A stretch of DNA of 64,000 nucleotides from Stieleria tagensis (GTDB lineage Bacteria > Planctomycetota > Planctomycetia > Pirellulales > Pirellulaceae): positions 1 through 64,000 of the forward strand of contig NZ_JAMYFE010000086.1 of NCBI RefSeq assembly GCF_024129865.1. The letters are read 5' to 3'. Under the pieces are notes generated by a model that saw only the letters and a list, made by a program, of their open reading frames with translations, made no database searches and was not told the origin of the DNA. Shown here one piece after another: positions 45,101 through 54,240 of the stretch. Position numbers and translations under genes: made by a program. Each line of letters begins with the position of its first letter. Position 1 is the first letter of the stretch.

Positions 45101-46646
45101 GGTCCCTGCCGACACGCTATCCAAAGCAGAACAAGATCAGATCACGCCGATCAAAGTGGTTGCCAAAGAAGGCCAGACCCGTGCCCAAGCATGGGAGGAA
45201 TTCTTTGCCGGCGTGACGTTGAACAATGTTCGCGAGGTCACGATCTTGGATCAACGGATTCGAGCAACCGTGGCATTGATGAGTCAAAAGGCGGGTGTGG
45301 CTGAATCCAAAGGCGACACCGAAGCGGCCGTCGAATGGTTCGGTCAGTCGCGAGATGTGATTGGCGAGGCAATTCGGGCCGGTCAGGTTCAGCCATGGAT
45401 GTATCAAGCCTATGCGATTGCATTGACTGCGACTGGGGCTGAGAAATCGGAAGTCGAACGTGCCCTATTGTCCGCAGTCGACTTTGCCGAAACCCCCGAC
45501 GATGTTTTGAATGTCGCCGGTCGATTGGAAGACCTTGGCTCGGATGCGGCCGCACTGCGATTGTGCAAACAAGTTGCCGAGATGGATTCCAACCGTCGTG
45601 AACCCTATGTAATGGGACTGCGATTGGCAGAACACTTGCAGGACCATGCGGCAATCGCCTGGGCCTGTAAAGGCGTGTTGTCCCAAGCTTGGCCGGCTGA
45701 GTTCAGCCCCGTCGTTGACAAGGCGCGATTGCTTGCCCGCAGCACCTATGCGGACTTGATCGAATCGGGTCGCAATGAAGATGCCGCCAAGTTCGGTGAA
45801 GAACTCAAAACCGCAGCCTCGCATGATGTCGTCATCCGCGTCTCCTGGACCGGTAACGCCGACATTGATTTGGCAGTCGAAGAACCCGGCGGAACCGTTT
45901 GCTCGCTGGAAAATCGTTCCAGTGCCAGCGGCGGTACCTTGCTAGGCGATTCCTATCCCGGCCAAGGCGAAAGCAGCGACGGCACTGTCTCGGAAACCTA
46001 TGTTTGCCCGCAAGGCTTCAACGGCCAGTATCGTTTGCTGGTTCGAAAGGTTTGGGGCGAAGTGTCGACCGGACAAGCGACCGTCGAAATCGTCACGGAC
46101 GCCGGACGCCCCGCCCAGAAATTCATTCGCAAAGAGATTCCGCTGACGGAAAAGAATGCTCTGTTCGTTTTCGAAGTCAAAGACGGAAAGCGGAAACAAA
46201 AACTGGGTGACGCTCAATTGGCTCACCTGCGTGATGTGCAACGTGACCTGAATGGCCAGTTGCTAGGTCAATTCGCTGGTCCTGGCAGCAGTTCCAACCA
46301 GGTCTTGAACGATCTGTACCAAGACATCCAGCGGTTCACTGGCGGCAACGCCGGCAACCCATTCTTCGGACGCGGCAATGCTGTCGGTTTCCAGCCGCAG
46401 ATCACGCTGTTGCCCGAAGGAGCGACGATGTCGACCCTGGCGATTATTTCTGCCGATCGACGCTACGTCCGTATCTCGCCGGCACCGTTCTTCTCGCAGA
46501 TCGGTGACGTTTCCACCTTCAACTTCGTCGACGGTGAAACCGGCGGCGCAGGTGGCGGTGGCGCTGGTGGCATCGGCGGCGGTGGTGGTGGCATCGGCGG
46601 CGGCGGTGGTGGCATCGGCGGTGGCGGTGGGGGCTTTGGCAACTAA
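42144..46646 (+). CDS. Giant exported VWA protein with secretin-like domain and Gly-rich tandem repeats
   Basis: This is a 1500-residue protein. An export leader (about 17-55, LAALTMPMVSFATAAD) precedes a von Willebrand A domain (about 100-290) with the MIDAS DTSAS (Asp109). A region of about 455-549 is rich in Pro/Ala with repeats of DDPFSEP type, followed by a long helical region. A short secretin/TonB N-domain-like segment (about 810-890: TPLSEAIATISNAHAIPIVI, VTLRSFLRLMLRDLDLTYLI) precedes a pure Gly/Met block (about 914-960), a helical repeat region, a beta domain resembling DUF2135 (WTGNADIDLAVEEPGG) and a C-terminal Gly/Ile block ending at the last residue. It is probably an envelope or surface structure. 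ATG at 42144 is chosen; 42192 would put the leader at the N-terminus. Confidence 0.8.
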   Translation: MKTVRRLFSSTAEKIQMRDVARQLKFTLTPAQCLRRFVGLAALTMPMVSFATAADSTESSAQVRVASYHSQADGDDQATYFAASILPSADDALLSEVQKPAADVIVVVDTSASQSGEFRRESLAALGKVIGTLRQRDRVQIFAADVDAVAMSTTLSPVGDSAVKTGLDNLNRRLPLGNTNMVAVIDAVRGPLLAAPRHNTRSIIYIGDGASIDATENQQRFAGLVDALRADHISVHSVVIGPTANIELMAILANQTGGVLGVVNTADGNTAVAIARQVTESATRSAIWIDEAQLPSSMTIAQGNRLPPLRVDRDSILIGQLGEQTDSVELVLRGTTPTANVTITADAAVETSHPDFAFLPGLVAAAGKNQGLTLPSAGSNLLRHAANGLATQSDELVRAGKLALRRGNKKGAKAVAEMALEADANNEEAKALKNASGTSLIIQNDSPFDNIFGDEPDATPAPAAPAGDDPFSEPSTPAPAAPAADDPFSEPPMSATPAPAAPAPAAPAGDDPFAAPAPAAPAAPAPRAAAPALPPAAAPAPAPADRFPNVPPSRRIVGDDEILERGGGLLDRIQAQQDAANGRLRAEVRAALLQAERALRSDPTGVAGMLKSVLARVQSLPDIDPKLRQDLESQLQSAIQSASGAEGRFAAEQANLVAQDEAARATARLLQETFRREATLKTLSQQMNALIDEGRYTEADGDVSLKFAAISGDSITEDSVAGRHFTDYPLALQTYDRDRRYTEMRERNFVDAFSLVLKSNIPFVDEPPILYPEADVWQALSRRRLEKYGSIELVGDNETERRIESALSDETSQTFIETPLSEAIATISNAHAIPIVIDTRALEEIGIDADQGVNIDLKNVTLRSFLRLMLRDLDLTYLIKDEVMQITTREAADDNLVTKVYPVGDLVVPIVSLGGGGMGGGMGGGMGGGMGGGMGGGMGGGMGGGMGGGMGGGMGGGGGMFVVPDNAALNAKTTATAPSQTAASDSVPADTLSKAEQDQITPIKVVAKEGQTRAQAWEEFFAGVTLNNVREVTILDQRIRATVALMSQKAGVAESKGDTEAAVEWFGQSRDVIGEAIRAGQVQPWMYQAYAIALTATGAEKSEVERALLSAVDFAETPDDVLNVAGRLEDLGSDAAALRLCKQVAEMDSNRREPYVMGLRLAEHLQDHAAIAWACKGVLSQAWPAEFSPVVDKARLLARSTYADLIESGRNEDAAKFGEELKTAASHDVVIRVSWTGNADIDLAVEEPGGTVCSLENRSSASGGTLLGDSYPGQGESSDGTVSETYVCPQGFNGQYRLLVRKVWGEVSTGQATVEIVTDAGRPAQKFIRKEIPLTEKNALFVFEVKDGKRKQKLGDAQLAHLRDVQRDLNGQLLGQFAGPGSSSNQVLNDLYQDIQRFTGGNAGNPFFGRGNAVGFQPQITLLPEGATMSTLAIISADRRYVRISPAPFFSQIGDVSTFNFVDGETGGAGGGGAGGIGGGGGGIGGGGGGIGGGGGGFGN
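44881..45022 (+). repeat. In-frame 12-bp tandem repeat coding Gly-Met-Gly-Gly
   Basis: About eleven near-identical units of GGCGGCATGGGC type, with third-position C/T variation, code a block of GGGM repeats between the secretin-like domain and the downstream helical region of the VWA protein. Such arrays vary by slippage, so copy number may differ between strains. Confidence 0.9.
46543..46643 (+). repeat. In-frame glycine/isoleucine repeat at the C-terminus of the VWA protein
   Basis: GGCATCGGCGGC-type units code repeated GGGGGIGG ending in GGFGN, the last residues of the VWA protein. The purine-rich coding strand and near-identical units indicate tandem expansion. Confidence 0.85.
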
Positions 46647-46682
46647 TGGTGCCTTAGCGAACGGTTGATCGATTCGGATCAC

Positions 46683-46734
46683 TTGGAACATTCACTGGCG
46701 GTGTCGCCCCTCACCGGGCCCGCCAGCGTTCCAA
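46683..46734 (+). terminator. Long interrupted hairpin downstream of the VWA gene
   Basis: TTGGAAC (46683-46689) pairs with GTTCCAA (46728-46734), and the inner CTGGCGG (46695-46701) pairs with CCGCCAG (46720-46726). There is no T-tract, so it may be an mRNA-end stabiliser or a factor-dependent terminator rather than an intrinsic one. Confidence 0.35.
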
Positions 46735-46843
46735 AGATCCTGGTCGCAACGACCCCGCACCGGTTCGCAGAATCAAATCGTGTAGAATGGCCGCCAGAAA
46801 GTTCCCCGCTTAGGCGGTCGTTCAATTTTCGACGGTGATTCTG

Positions 46844-47821
46844 ATGAACCGCAGCCACACGACGATTTTCACGATTGTTATTCTTGGTCTTTTCTTGTTC
46901 AGCGCCCACGGTTCGTTGGCGCAACAGGCGGCCACCCAAGCCGACGAATCAGCGCGGTACCTGAAACAGCTATCCGACGCGACCGCTGGGATCGAAAAAG
47001 GCGTTCAGCAGCTGCGTGACAAAGGACTGGGCGACCAAGCCGATAAACTGGCGAGCAGCCAGTTGGCGCACTATCAACAGCAGCTTCGGCAAGCCAAAGA
47101 ATTGGTTGCCGATGGAAAGGTGTTTGGGCGAGCGGAATACTCCGCTGCCATCAACGCCATCACAGCGCAGTCCAAAACGGACCATCAACGCGCGATCATG
47201 GCGATCCAACAGCAAGCCACCGTCAGTCGCAACGAATCCGATCGGCAATACCAGGCGACCGTCGCAGCGAGTCTCAAGAATCATCGCGATGCGATCGCAG
47301 ATGCCAATGAAAAGTATCGACAGCAAATCGATTTGATTGACTTGAAATCAAAGTTCAATGGCAGCCGCGGCCAAATGGGAATCGTGATTTGGAATCTGCC
47401 GTCGGACCAAAAACTTCATCAACGCTTGACCACCTCGGTCACGCTTCAATTGCTGAGCGGTTCAAAAGTTGTCTGGACAAAAAAGAATCTCAAACTAAAC
47501 CGCAAACAACCCAACACCCCGATTCGTCTGCCCGATGTGATGTTCGACACGGTTTCGGTCGAAGTCATGAAGTGGAGTGGAAGCGGGGGCGGGCTGGCAG
47601 AAATCCAAGTCTTTTTGCGCGACGAGAACGTTGCCAAGGGGCGGCCCTGTGAAGTCAGCAGTATCGAAACCTTGCCGACTCACCTGGACGACCAACACTC
47701 GCTCACCGATGGCGTCACGCTACCGACAACCGTCGGCGATGGCTATTGGATCCCCGAAGAAGACAGCAAGGCCACGGTCACCATCAACTTGCTGGGAAAG
47801 AAAATCACGCCCGCCAGTTGA
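46844..47821 (+). CDS. Exported coiled-coil protein with possible galactose-binding-like C-terminus
   Basis: This 325-residue protein has a signal peptide (TIFTIVILGLFLFSAHGSLA). Residues 30-165 are strongly helical and Gln/Lys/Ala-rich with heptad character. The C-terminal half is beta-rich and finishes with a HSLTDGVTLPTTVGDGYWIP plus ATVTINL pattern reminiscent of F5/8-type (discoidin) ligand-binding domains (inference). ATG at 46844 is chosen over GTG at 46835. It lies between the two giant envelope proteins, 11 bp from the convergent stop of the next. Confidence 0.7.
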   Translation: MNRSHTTIFTIVILGLFLFSAHGSLAQQAATQADESARYLKQLSDATAGIEKGVQQLRDKGLGDQADKLASSQLAHYQQQLRQAKELVADGKVFGRAEYSAAINAITAQSKTDHQRAIMAIQQQATVSRNESDRQYQATVAASLKNHRDAIADANEKYRQQIDLIDLKSKFNGSRGQMGIVIWNLPSDQKLHQRLTTSVTLQLLSGSKVVWTKKNLKLNRKQPNTPIRLPDVMFDTVSVEVMKWSGSGGGLAEIQVFLRDENVAKGRPCEVSSIETLPTHLDDQHSLTDGVTLPTTVGDGYWIPEEDSKATVTINLLGKKITPAS

Positions 47822-47832
47822 GCAACCAAATC

Positions 47833-50800
47833 CTATTCACCCCCATCGTTTAGCGCGTCAATCTTTCGTTGGATCGACCGTTTGCGGGAATCATACTTGC
47901 ATGCATTGATCGCTTCTTCGTAGCACTTCCGCGCGGTATCCTTGCGATCGAGTTGCAGGTACAGATCCCCCGCTTCGACACAATTGCGTTCGAAACTGGA
48001 ATCGCTGGGATCCTTTAGAACCTCTCGTACATACAGGTTTACGACTCGGGTCGCTTCGGCCGTTTCATCGGCCTTGATCCAGTTCTTGGCGGCGGATTTC
48101 AGTTGATACAACAAACCGGATCCGGTTTGTTGCGTGGCGGATTGCTCGTCCTTGCGCGCCTGGACACGAAAACGGTTCAGTGGATCCAGTTTTGCAGCGG
48201 CCTGTTCATCCAGTTTCGGCATGGCGATAGAGTGACGTTCGGCAATCGAGGTGGCCTGTTGGTGGTACGTCACGGCCTGGTCGTCACGAGCGGCAAACGC
48301 AAGCGCGGCCATGAAACAACGCACGGCGGGTTCATGCAATTCGGCCTCGACATAGATTTTCGCTAGCTGAGCATAGTGACCTTCCTGTGGCGGATAGGGC
48401 GAATCAGAAACCATTTTTGCGATCGATGCCTCCGCCAGCTCGCCGCAACGAAGCACGTCTTCTGGATCACCGGCATCATGCCAAAATCCACAGGCACGAA
48501 TTAAATTCAGGGCCTTGGATTGAGCATCATACGACTTCTGTTCTTCGGCCTGGCGCGCCTGGACGCGATACTTGTAATTGGCATCGGTCAATAACGCGGC
48601 ATCGTCGGCCGGGTTCAACGTCGGATCGCTTTCAACCAACGCATCGATTTCGATTTGATACCTGTCGATTTCTGCAGCGGATTTCGCAAACCGAAGCGCT
48701 TGAAAATAGTGGTCCATTGCCGCTTGGTTTTGATGATTGCGGCGAAACAGATCTGCCAATTTTGCATGGTTTTGCGGCGTGCTGTAATCCTTGATGCGGC
48801 GCGCTGCGGCAACGGCTTTGACCAACGCTTTTTGGGCTCGTTCGGCGTCCTCGGCTTTGATCCAGGCATCGGCCGCAGCGGTCATCGCTAGAAAGACACT
48901 CAGTGCACCGCCGGACGAACGATCTTCCAAGTTCTGGGCTTCCAACCGAAACTTGCGTTTAGGATCCAACAGATCGTCCATCGACTCCTCCACCTGCGGT
49001 ACCGAAGCGGCGGGCCGTGAGGCAGCGACCAGTTTTGCAAGTTTCTGCTGGACCAGTTGAGACTGTGTGGGACTCTTCTCGAATCGCAGTGCCCGCTTGT
49101 AGCTTTCGACGGCCTGGTCGGTCTGATCAATGGCGCTGTAGGCGTCGCCGATCTGTGCCATTTGCAGTCCGGTGATGGTGATCTTTTGGTCGCTCAAAGA
49201 TTGCTTGTACGACTTGTTCAGCGCCACCTCAGCCTTTGACGATTCCTTCGCAGCGATCCAACAGTTGGCTTCCAACAACAAGAATGCTGCCGCCCTAGAC
49301 CCGGTAAATTGATCCCCAAGTGTCGAATAGATCTGAGCCGCTTGGGCGTTCTCACCGGATTCGGCCAGTAGCGTGGCCAGATCCATCGTCGATTCGAGAT
49401 CAAGTGTTGCGCCACGTTTGTGGTGGTTTTCCTGAAGTTGCAACAGCACGGCAAGTCGCTTCTTTGGATGCTCGCTGATGCGTTGATAGTAGCTTTGCAG
49501 CACCCGCAGAGTGGCTTCATGATCTGGCGTTTTCTGCAACTGCGGTTCAAAGGTCATCGCGATCGCAGTGGAAACCGAACTGGGGAAATCCCCGCCCCAA
49601 CTCCCACTGTTGCTAAGCGTTTGACCATTGGTTGATCTGAACCTGTTCGAAGATTTTTGTACAAATCGGATTAGCGAATGATAAAAATTGACTCGCGCTC
49701 GCTCGATCTCCGCCGGGTTGCGGCAGGCATCGAGAATGATCTTGTGAGCGTCAATCAACAACTCGACTCGATCGGAGCGTTCGAACACTCCAATCGCTTG
49801 TTCACAGGCCTGGATCCGGTACCGAAGGTTCACCGCCGTTCGGATCGCTTCCACGAAAAGTTTTTCCGCCTCTTTCGAGTCGCGAGAATGCTGCGAGCGT
49901 TGAGCCGCCGAAAATGCCGCATCCGCGACAGCGGGATTCACGCCGAAGGGAAGATTGGAGAGACGGGCCGGGCCGGGTGGGTCTGCCGCGACAGGTTCTT
50001 TCACAGCGACCGGGGTTGCAACCAACGCGACAGCGCCAAGGCCCAACTCTTGTGTCAATCTGCCAAAGACCTGTTGGAAGGTTTCGCGTTTGACGACACC
50101 GCCGGTCGTTTTCCACACGCCAATCTTGCGACTCAGATCCGCCACAGCGATGTTGCCGAGCTGGACAGCAAACGTTTCCAGCGGTAGCCCCAACTCCGCC
50201 GCCGCAAGTTGCACATCGATCTCGTTCCTGTAGCGAGTGGAAACCAGGACGATCGGTTCGCCAGCGCGGGTCGGACGCGGCATTTGAATCTGATCGCTCG
50301 ACAACGCGGTCAGGTACCGTTGGGTGTCGGTTTTCATCGCGTCCTGCGCCTTTTGGTCATTCCCATACAACGCACTAATTTCTTTGTGACGGGAATAGGC
50401 CGCCTGGTTGGCCAGCACATGAGGATGAATCTCGTCGGCCTTTTGGATAAAACCGCCATAGTGGCAGGACATGCACGAGACGCCGTTGACGACCGCGCGA
50501 TCGGGCTGGCGAGGGTCGCTGACGATGCTCGTTGGGCCTTTGTCAATTCGATTGCCAGCGCTATCAGTCAGCATGTAAGCCAACATTCCGTTGGGCAACT
50601 GAAAGATGATTTCGCCACCATCATGGTCAAAGGTTCCGTTGATCGTCCCCGGTCCCAGGGGGTTTTCAAACAGGTTTTTCCGTCCGGTTGATCCGGCAAA
50701 ATCATAGCTTTTCCAATAGGCGCCAAAAATCGATTCGTGACGTTCGATCATGCGATTGTGCTGAGAGACGCCTGACCGTGCGAATCCGACTCGCATCACC

Positions 50801-52416
50801 CGAGCCTGATCAATGTTTTCTTTTACATTGACTCGCAGCAATTGCTCCAACTCTCGATCGGTCGCAGGGATTTGAGCCAGCGTATGGTAGAGCGGCGGAC
50901 GTGACGCAGAATCAACGAACCAGTCGGCGCGAACGAGAGGAACTTCACAGCCCGTTTCGTTGCGTACATAGGACGCAGCGAGCGAATCAAACAAAACTCC
51001 GTAGGGATAGCCTTGAAGAATCTGTTGCCAGCTGTCCGTTGTCCATTTCAAATCTCGCAGATCAATTCGAAAGATCGCCCCTGTCGTTCCAACCGCCGCT
51101 GGTTGTGCCAGCTTTCGGTTCCACGAGAGACTATTCAGCAACTTTGCAAGCGCCCGCTTGTAGACACTCAGTTCCTCTGCGGAATAGCCGGCATTGGCCA
51201 AATGATCAACAGTGAAATACCGCTGGAACGCGCGATCACGTTTTTCAACCTGCTCCAGATCGGTGGCGATCAAACGATACTTTTCATCGTTTGCTAGAAA
51301 CGGCATCGGCGTGGATTCTTCAAACGCCTCGGCACCGCCATGAATCCAATTTTCAATCACGCTGGTTTCTTCCGCAGTTGGCCGTGGCTGTTCCCCCTCA
51401 GGCGGCATCGGAGAATCCTTTGATGTGATCCGCTCGAGCAGTAGAGACTGCGTGGGGTCACGCGGACGGACATATCCAGAGGAAATCAATTTCTCGCGAT
51501 TGAGGACAAAACCGAACCCGCCTTCATCCGTTTCGTTTTCACCATGACAGCGAAAACAGTGTTTTGCCAAGACAGACCGAGCAAGTTGGCTGGACGCCGT
51601 CACGACGTTTGCCGACATCGATACGTCTGTCACTTCGGTTTCGACTGTTTGTTCGGCAGCAGCGACCGAGTCGTTGACGGCAACGGATGCTGTTGCGTCA
51701 ACGCCGCCAGGATCCTCCGATTCGCTGGGCTGGTTCCGTTCAGTGGGCTGGTTCCGTTCAGTGGGCTCGACAATGGATTCCCTTGGCTGGGTGTCATCGA
51801 CGCTGGGCGACGGTTCAGCAACCAATGGTTCGGCAGAAGAATTCTGCTGCGAGCGGACCGCCGGCATCGTCGTTGCAGTGGTAGCGGCCGGGTCGGCAGA
51901 ACCGGATAGGAACCGCGTCAATCCCAGGCCGCCGGCGACCAGCACGATCGCTGCCACGGCGATCGCCGGGACTACCATGCTGCGTTTGTTCGCCGGATCC
52001 TGTTTCAGATCACTCGCTGCAGTCGCCACCGGTTGCGGTGCGATCGACTGTTTTGGGCGGTTTGTTTTTCCCCCAGCCGGTGCCTTTGCTGGCGGGCGAT
52101 CCGCGGGCGCTTGTTTGACGGTTTGTTTGGCGCCCTGTTGGGCAGTCTGTTCGGCGGCCTGCAATCGTTTCAGATACTCGTCACGCAGCGTTGGATTGGC
52201 GAGGACTTGATAGGCCTTTTTGACCCTCGCGATCAGTTTCGCGCACTTCTCGGCATCTGGCCCATTCCGATACTGTTGCAACTTTTGAATCTGTACCAGG
52301 GCGGCCGCCTTGATGGTTTCAACATCGCGTTCCTCGCGGCTGATCTCCAACAACTGAAAGAAATCGGGAGACTTGTCAGCAACCGAAATACCAAGCCATT
52401 TTTGATACAGATTCAT
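47833..52416 (-). CDS. Giant J-like/TM/two-CXXCH/TPR protein
   Basis: This is a 1527-residue protein. The N-terminus (YQKWLGISVADKSPDFFQLL ... AYQVLANPTLRDEYL) is the J-domain-like module common in planctomycetes. A Lys/Pro/Ala linker leads to a single TM helix (about 148-169), then a low-complexity stretch with a doubled PTERNQ. A planctomycete cytochrome domain has CFRCH (Cys287) and MPPEGEQPRP. A second domain has CMSCH (Cys648, with NGVSCMSCHYGGFI). The last about 650 residues are TPR-like helical repeats. It may link a cytoplasmic J-like module to an extracytoplasmic redox/scaffold region. ATG at 52416 opens the J-like module exactly. Confidence 0.82.
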   Translation of the reverse strand: MNLYQKWLGISVADKSPDFFQLLEISREERDVETIKAAALVQIQKLQQYRNGPDAEKCAKLIARVKKAYQVLANPTLRDEYLKRLQAAEQTAQQGAKQTVKQAPADRPPAKAPAGGKTNRPKQSIAPQPVATAASDLKQDPANKRSMVVPAIAVAAIVLVAGGLGLTRFLSGSADPAATTATTMPAVRSQQNSSAEPLVAEPSPSVDDTQPRESIVEPTERNQPTERNQPSESEDPGGVDATASVAVNDSVAAAEQTVETEVTDVSMSANVVTASSQLARSVLAKHCFRCHGENETDEGGFGFVLNREKLISSGYVRPRDPTQSLLLERITSKDSPMPPEGEQPRPTAEETSVIENWIHGGAEAFEESTPMPFLANDEKYRLIATDLEQVEKRDRAFQRYFTVDHLANAGYSAEELSVYKRALAKLLNSLSWNRKLAQPAAVGTTGAIFRIDLRDLKWTTDSWQQILQGYPYGVLFDSLAASYVRNETGCEVPLVRADWFVDSASRPPLYHTLAQIPATDRELEQLLRVNVKENIDQARVMRVGFARSGVSQHNRMIERHESIFGAYWKSYDFAGSTGRKNLFENPLGPGTINGTFDHDGGEIIFQLPNGMLAYMLTDSAGNRIDKGPTSIVSDPRQPDRAVVNGVSCMSCHYGGFIQKADEIHPHVLANQAAYSRHKEISALYGNDQKAQDAMKTDTQRYLTALSSDQIQMPRPTRAGEPIVLVSTRYRNEIDVQLAAAELGLPLETFAVQLGNIAVADLSRKIGVWKTTGGVVKRETFQQVFGRLTQELGLGAVALVATPVAVKEPVAADPPGPARLSNLPFGVNPAVADAAFSAAQRSQHSRDSKEAEKLFVEAIRTAVNLRYRIQACEQAIGVFERSDRVELLIDAHKIILDACRNPAEIERARVNFYHSLIRFVQKSSNRFRSTNGQTLSNSGSWGGDFPSSVSTAIAMTFEPQLQKTPDHEATLRVLQSYYQRISEHPKKRLAVLLQLQENHHKRGATLDLESTMDLATLLAESGENAQAAQIYSTLGDQFTGSRAAAFLLLEANCWIAAKESSKAEVALNKSYKQSLSDQKITITGLQMAQIGDAYSAIDQTDQAVESYKRALRFEKSPTQSQLVQQKLAKLVAASRPAASVPQVEESMDDLLDPKRKFRLEAQNLEDRSSGGALSVFLAMTAAADAWIKAEDAERAQKALVKAVAAARRIKDYSTPQNHAKLADLFRRNHQNQAAMDHYFQALRFAKSAAEIDRYQIEIDALVESDPTLNPADDAALLTDANYKYRVQARQAEEQKSYDAQSKALNLIRACGFWHDAGDPEDVLRCGELAEASIAKMVSDSPYPPQEGHYAQLAKIYVEAELHEPAVRCFMAALAFAARDDQAVTYHQQATSIAERHSIAMPKLDEQAAAKLDPLNRFRVQARKDEQSATQQTGSGLLYQLKSAAKNWIKADETAEATRVVNLYVREVLKDPSDSSFERNCVEAGDLYLQLDRKDTARKCYEEAINACKYDSRKRSIQRKIDALNDGGE

Positions 52417-52518
52417 TTTGGGCCACCCAACGCGAAAAAGTTGAGTCGCAATCATACCACGACGCGAGCCACGTCGACCTCAAGACCAATCCGTAGCGGA
52501 TCTGGTCAAAGATCCCAC

Positions 52519-54240
52519 TCACAGCGATTGTCCAATACTCGTGCAGGACGAAACCGGCAATTCGATCGTTCTTGTTTCCGGTGGAATCTCAGCCACGCTC
52601 ATCGGATAGGTCGCATGGTTTTCCGCGAATTCGATCGATTGATCCAGCGCGACCAGGATCTTTTGGGTTTGTCCATCAAAGTGCAGATAACTGCCCATGA
52701 TGGTGTGCGCATACTCGAACTTCGTCGGCCCCATCATCGCCGCGCGCAAGAAGTTCTTGACGTACAACCAGCGTGTTCGCCGATCGGCAAGCATTCGCCA
52801 AGCAATGGTTCGAAATCCGCGGAACATCCGTCGAAACTCCCAACGATTGGGAATGTGTTTGTTGCGAATCTTCATTCGTTTTGTCGTGTCCATGACACGA
52901 GCCATAAAGGCGTCCGGAGCATACACCGCGCGAATGATCGACCGTAGTTCACGATAGATTTCCACTCGGTCACGCATCGTGACAAAGTTCAATCCGCTAG
53001 CGGTCTGGTCCTTGGACTCATTGCTGCGCAGTTCGTAGGACACATTCGGGTCGTCGATCCATTGATGGTTGGCATCGATCAACCGCCGCTCTCGTTTGAG
53101 TCGACGTGTCAGTTGGGTGTTGGGCAACGCACTCAATAGTCCAACCATTGCCAACGAGATCCCGCTCTCTTGAATGAACCGAATCATCGGCCGATCGGTC
53201 CCAGGTTTTTCGGTATCAAATCCGATAATCAATCCGGCTGCGACCGAGATCCCGTGATCATAGATCGTTCTCACGCGATCGATGATTGGAGCGACGGTAT
53301 TGATCTTTTTCTGGGTGTGAATCAGCGTTTCTTCATCGGGAGATTCGATGCCTAAAAAGACATAACGAAACTGTGTCTCTTGCATCAATTCCAGCAATTC
53401 TTTGTCGTCAGCCAGATTCAAACTCGCTTCGGTCGAAAAGACAAAGGGATAGCGGTGTGACTTGTTCCACTCTTTGAGTGCGAGCAGTAAGGGTTTGATC
53501 AATTTGCGATTGCCGATGAAATTGTCGTCCGTGAAATCCACCCAACCGCGATAGCCGGCATTGTACAGCTGGTCTAATTCGCCAATGAACTGCTGGGGCG
53601 TCTTGACTCGGGGGCGTCGGCCGAACAGTTCAATGATGTCACAGAACTCGCAGTTGTAGGGACAACCTCGCGAAGTTTGCAGTCCGACGTGCAAATAATC
53701 GTCGAACGAAATCAGATCAAATCGTGGGGGCGGTGTTTTGGTCACGTCCGGCTTGGTCACCGATTCGAACACTCCGTTGGGATTGCCGCTGCGCCAGGCA
53801 TCCAACCACATCCCGATCGTTGCTTCGCCTTCTCCCATCACCACCGCATCGGCTTGCTCGTAGATTTGTGGTTGGCTCGTCGGATCGGGTCCGCCGACGG
53901 CAACAAATTTTCCGTCGCTGTTGGCACGACGCACCAAATTCAGAATACCGGGCTGCTGGGGCAACATGCCGCCGGTGCAGATCAAATCGGCCCACTCCCA
54001 GTCCTGGTCGGACAACGGCGCGACGTTTAGATCGACCAAACGAAATTGCCAAGATTGCGGCAAGAGCGCCGCCACTGTCATCAACCCCAGCGGCGGCGCA
54101 GTGGCTTTGGCACCGATGGCTTTGGCACTTTCGACAAAATTCCAGTAGTTGGTTTGCTCAAATTCGGGCTGGATCAACAGACAACGCAACGACTGGTCGG
54201 GGCTTGCCGGCAACTGAATTCGCGGCGAATCGATTGACAT
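52519..54240 (-). CDS. B12-binding-domain radical SAM protein
   Basis: This 573-residue protein has an N-terminal cobalamin-binding-type Rossmann domain (about 15-165: CLLIQPEF, PPLGLMTVAALLP, VAVGGPDPTS, ADAVVMGEGEAT). The radical SAM core follows, with TSRGCPYNCEFCDIIELFG (cluster cysteines 193, 197, 200), WVDFTDDNFIGNRKL and VFLGIESPDEETL. The C-terminus (residues 430 on) resembles DUF4070. Such enzymes methylate or rearrange unactivated carbons of lipids and natural products. It is divergent from the PKS gene across 263 bp, so it may act in the same pathway (inference). Confidence 0.9.
   Translation of the reverse strand: MSIDSPRIQLPASPDQSLRCLLIQPEFEQTNYWNFVESAKAIGAKATAPPLGLMTVAALLPQSWQFRLVDLNVAPLSDQDWEWADLICTGGMLPQQPGILNLVRRANSDGKFVAVGGPDPTSQPQIYEQADAVVMGEGEATIGMWLDAWRSGNPNGVFESVTKPDVTKTPPPRFDLISFDDYLHVGLQTSRGCPYNCEFCDIIELFGRRPRVKTPQQFIGELDQLYNAGYRGWVDFTDDNFIGNRKLIKPLLLALKEWNKSHRYPFVFSTEASLNLADDKELLELMQETQFRYVFLGIESPDEETLIHTQKKINTVAPIIDRVRTIYDHGISVAAGLIIGFDTEKPGTDRPMIRFIQESGISLAMVGLLSALPNTQLTRRLKRERRLIDANHQWIDDPNVSYELRSNESKDQTASGLNFVTMRDRVEIYRELRSIIRAVYAPDAFMARVMDTTKRMKIRNKHIPNRWEFRRMFRGFRTIAWRMLADRRTRWLYVKNFLRAAMMGPTKFEYAHTIMGSYLHFDGQTQKILVALDQSIEFAENHATYPMSVAEIPPETRTIELPVSSCTSIGQSL

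Noticed and set aside
51729-51770. Doubled 21-bp direct repeat inside the J-like protein gene
   Set aside because: It is only two in-frame copies (PTERNQ twice) in a low-complexity linker, too little to report as a separate element.
52033-52947. A 304-codon open frame spanning two minus-strand genes
   Set aside because: It runs antisense across the 3' end of the radical SAM gene and the N-terminus of the J-like protein; no domain recognised.
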